The position numbers and the translations under genes were made by a program. DNA of 64,000 bases, taken from the NCBI GenBank assembly GCA_023406895.1, contig JAEXTV010000019.1:62001-126000 (forward strand), written 5' to 3'. The number at the start of each line of letters is the position of its first letter. Positions within the stretch are counted from its first letter, which is position 1. Of this stretch, positions 62,933-64,000 are shown piece by piece. The notes beneath the pieces were generated by a model. It did not search any database. It saw only the letters and a list, made by a program, of their open reading frames with translations, and had not been told where the DNA came from. The DNA is from Bacillota bacterium (GTDB taxonomy: Bacteria > Bacillota > Clostridia > Christensenellales > SZUA-584).

Positions 62933-63861
62933 GTGTGTTAGATCCGAGAAAAGCCTTTGATATGGCCCTGCTCGAATTGGGCAGAGAAAATAAGGACATT
63001 GTAGGTGTTTCGTGCGATTCGTCGTCCGGCGGCGGTATGAGCAGCTTTTTTGAAGCGTTTCCGCAGCGTACGGTAGAGACTGGTATCAGCGAACAAACCG
63101 CAATAGGTATATGTGCGGCGCTAGCCAAACAGGGAATGATACCCGTCATCGTTGTCATCACACCGTTCCTGACAATGAGGGCCTATGAACAGGTGAGAGA
63201 TGATATTGGGTACATGAACATGAACGTGAAGCTCGTGGGAAGCGGCGGAGGGTTGGCGTATTCAACTCTCGGATCAACGCATCAAGCTATCGAAGATGTT
63301 GCGTTGATGAGGACGATTCCCAACATGACCATACTCTCCCCGTGTGATGCGTATGATGTCGAAGAAGCGCTCCGTCAAGCGGTCTCTATAAAAGGACCGG
63401 TGTACATCCGGATGCCAAGACAGGCACGTCAGGTTATGGCGGCAGAACGTCATGTGCAAATCGGTAAAGCGGAAGTGCTGAAAGACGGAAAAGATATCGC
63501 CATATTTGCGACGGGACCGATGGTAGAGGAAGCCCAGATCGCTTCAGAAATATTGAAGAATGATGGCATTGACGCCGCTGTTATCAGCTTTATGACGATC
63601 CAGCCATTGGATGAACAGACGGTTAAAGAATATGCCAGGAAGGTCAGTACGATTGTGACGGTTGAGGAGCATTCGCTGATTGGCGGATTCGGCAGCGCAG
63701 TTGCAGAAATGCTTGCGCCTGTCAAGGGCTCGCCGCGTGTTATCAGGATAGGCATCAAGGAAGGCTCAAAGAACACGGGACCGTATAAAGAGCTGCTCGA
63801 TCACTATGGACTCACGGGTGAACGAATAGCTGAAAATATAAAAATTGAAAAGGACAATTGA
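62929..63861 (+). CDS. Transketolase, C-terminal subunit
   Basis: Protein of 310 residues. Pyrimidine-binding domain with ETGISEQTAIGICAALAKQG (the Glu activates ThDP), then a transketolase C-terminal domain (about 190-305, VTVEEHSLIGGFGSAVAEML). ATGA overlap with the N-terminal subunit gene. Together they transfer two-carbon units between sugar phosphates. Confidence 0.93.
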   Translation: MSVLDPRKAFDMALLELGRENKDIVGVSCDSSSGGGMSSFFEAFPQRTVETGISEQTAIGICAALAKQGMIPVIVVITPFLTMRAYEQVRDDIGYMNMNVKLVGSGGGLAYSTLGSTHQAIEDVALMRTIPNMTILSPCDAYDVEEALRQAVSIKGPVYIRMPRQARQVMAAERHVQIGKAEVLKDGKDIAIFATGPMVEEAQIASEILKNDGIDAAVISFMTIQPLDEQTVKEYARKVSTIVTVEEHSLIGGFGSAVAEMLAPVKGSPRVIRIGIKEGSKNTGPYKELLDHYGLTGERIAENIKIEKDN

Positions 63862-63863
63862 TT

Positions 63864-64000
63864 ATGACAGTTAATTATTCTACAAACGGCAGCGGCAAAA
63901 CAGGCGTCAACTTCACGCTGAGATCATTGAGCGTCCCTGCGGTAAGAGGGCAGGAAGCTCTGGTTGAACGTGTGTTGAACAAAGTCATCAGCTTTGAAGA
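63864..64000 (+). CDS. Unidentified gene, 5' part only
   Basis: ATG 63864 opens a frame MTVNYSTNGSGKTGVNFTLR... that runs off the window after about 45 codons. It starts 2 bp after the transketolase stop, with AAAAGGA upstream, so it is probably co-transcribed. Not recognised from this fragment. Confidence 0.6.
   Translation, partial: MTVNYSTNGSGKTGVNFTLRSLSVPAVRGQEALVERVLNKVISFE

Overview
The window looks like the chromosome of an anaerobic Clostridia-type Bacillota. Supporting signs are strong AGGAGG-type ribosome sites with frequent TTG/GTG starts, many lipobox lipoproteins, a BofA-family protein, a tRNA-Gly with encoded CCA, and a decarboxylase - HAD phosphatase - tmk - holB - ricT operon resembling the yaaO-tmk-holB-ricT region of Bacillus. 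The order is not certain; a gut Clostridia lineage is an inference.

The layout falls into three parts. (1) 1-16 kb is a visibly AT-richer accessory block. It has a YesM-type histidine kinase, an orphan degenerate sugar-ABC ATPase, an IS5-type transposase remnant, and then a complete-looking tetritol (erythritol/threitol) operon: URO-D-family protein, ABC importer (binding protein, ATPase, permease), erythritol/L-threitol-type Zn dehydrogenase, DhaK, DhaL and an RpiB-type isomerase. After it come a frameshifted ORF, four diverged tandem repeats of about 120 bp, a probable structured RNA, an excisionase and a tyrosine integrase aimed at the 3' end of tRNA-Gly(CCC). (2) 16-48 kb is GC-richer core. 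It holds an HD-GYP protein, ferredoxin, the ricT/holB/tmk operon, a four-gene ABC-2 exporter, CorA, NUDIX, mnmA, fba, bofA, a DgkA-family kinase, an AraC/GyrI regulator, a tandem esterase whose first half is a pseudo-enzyme, a DUF21/CBS protein, and secG-rnr-smpB-ssrA. (3) 48-64 kb is accessory again and starts at the 3' end of tmRNA. Copies of the tmRNA 3' end recur at 49563 and 49716, bracketing a lone 2,4-diaminopentanoate dehydrogenase gene. Next come a cupin, an aldehyde dehydrogenase, a YesN/YesM two-component pair, a sugar-binding lipoprotein, a DUF4432 epimerase-like protein, a Zn dehydrogenase, a cyclase-family hydrolase, an ABC permease, a DapA-family lyase, a second RpiB-type isomerase and a split transketolase, running off the right edge.

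The core segment is thus flanked on both sides by sugar-use islands, one at the 3' end of a tRNA gene (extending left) and one at the 3' end of ssrA (extending right). Both islands couple YesM-type sensing to RbsABC-type uptake, a medium-chain dehydrogenase and an RpiB-type isomerase, which points to short polyols or unusual sugars entering through erythrose-4-phosphate or pentose-phosphate intermediates.

Least explained by known families are the repeat array and RNA-like segment before the integrase (13391-14062), the tmRNA-derived att array (48099-49735), a three-gene small envelope operon that includes 34- and 58-aa ORFs (35792-36748), and the tandem esterase with a dead N-terminal domain.
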